A stretch of DNA of 6,215 nucleotides, taken from NCBI GenBank assembly GCA_030642545.1, contig DAOWNP010000150.1, positions 1 through 6,215 on the forward strand, written 5' to 3'. Below the pieces are notes generated by a model, which saw only the letters and a program-made list of their open reading frames with translations, was not told the origin of the DNA and ran no database searches. Of this stretch, positions 6,082 through 6,215 are shown piece by piece. Made by a program: the position numbers and the translations under genes. Origin of the DNA: Desulfobacteraceae bacterium (lineage in GTDB: Bacteria > Desulfobacterota > Desulfobacteria > Desulfobacterales > DAOWNP01). The stretch's first letter is position 1, and each line of letters opens with the position of its first letter.

Positions 6082-6215
6082 ATGGCAAAAATTAATCCAA
6101 GTGAGTTTATCTCTGAAATAAAATTTTGTGTTCAAAATGAAGATCTAATTAAAGCCAAGGCTCTTTTGCAATTTTTCCCCAAAATACCCCCTGAAATCCA
6201 GAAGAGAACGCTATA
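6082..6215 (+). CDS. Unidentified protein, 5' part only (possible helical-repeat protein)
   Basis: An ATG preceded by a moderate ribosome binding site opens a frame that stays open to the window edge, giving 44 complete codons. The start reads MAKINPSEF and continues with SEIKFCVQNEDLIKAKALLQ and FPKIPPEIQKR, a soluble, alpha-helical looking sequence with no signal peptide or membrane segment. The pattern of two short amphipathic helices separated by a proline-rich turn would suit a HEAT-like or other helical-repeat protein, but this is a guess from very few residues. The 26-nt gap after cheR, same strand and same composition argue that it belongs to the operon. Its first nine residues resemble those of CheR (MIKITPAEF; six of nine identical), possibly by chance. 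The function is not known from this sequence. Confidence 0.7.
   Translation, partial: MAKINPSEFISEIKFCVQNEDLIKAKALLQFFPKIPPEIQKRTL

Overview
The window holds most of one chemotaxis-type signal transduction operon, all on the plus strand: a large hybrid cheA, then cheW, cheB, cheR and the first 44 codons of a further gene cut off by the window edge. Nothing on the minus strand looks like a real gene. Base composition is strongly A+T rich, with AT-rich codon choice, mostly AGA for arginine and many A and T runs. Gene content, low GC and the hybrid CheA fit a Gram-negative, possibly deltaproteobacterial (Desulfobacterota, perhaps Desulfobacterales-like) host. That placement is an inference from gene style, not from a marker gene.

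Layout: 1-389 is a very AT-rich leader with no supported gene. It has one fair sigma70-like promoter candidate (69-96), several AT-only palindromes and a strong Shine-Dalgarno sequence directly before cheA. cheA (390-3578) encodes 1062 residues: HPt, a P2-like region, a linker with three 30-bp tandem repeats, dimerisation helices, the HATPase kinase domain, two CheW-like domains and a C-terminal receiver. cheW (3605-4057), cheB (4082-5206) and cheR (5210-6055) follow at gaps of 26, 24 and 3 nt. After another 26 nt a new reading frame starts at 6082 and runs off the end. No terminator-like hairpin is seen between the genes, so one transcript probably continues past the window.

How the genes should work together, from family knowledge: receptors outside this window control CheA autophosphorylation through CheW and the CheW-like domains of CheA. 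CheA passes phosphate from its HPt histidine to receiver domains, of which this window has two, one at the C terminus of CheA and one in CheB. CheR methylates and CheB demethylates receptor glutamates, giving adaptation. No stand-alone CheY, CheD, CheX/CheZ or receptor gene is present here, so the output of the pathway (flagella, type IV pili or another function) cannot be decided from this window.

All four complete genes keep their expected catalytic residues and have no frameshift, so the system looks functional. The less ordinary points are the CheA architecture (doubled CheW-like domain plus receiver), the acidic repeat linker, an arginine-rich insertion in the first CheW-like domain, a very basic linker in CheB, and the unidentified partial gene at the end. 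I did not see evidence of an entirely new kind of system.
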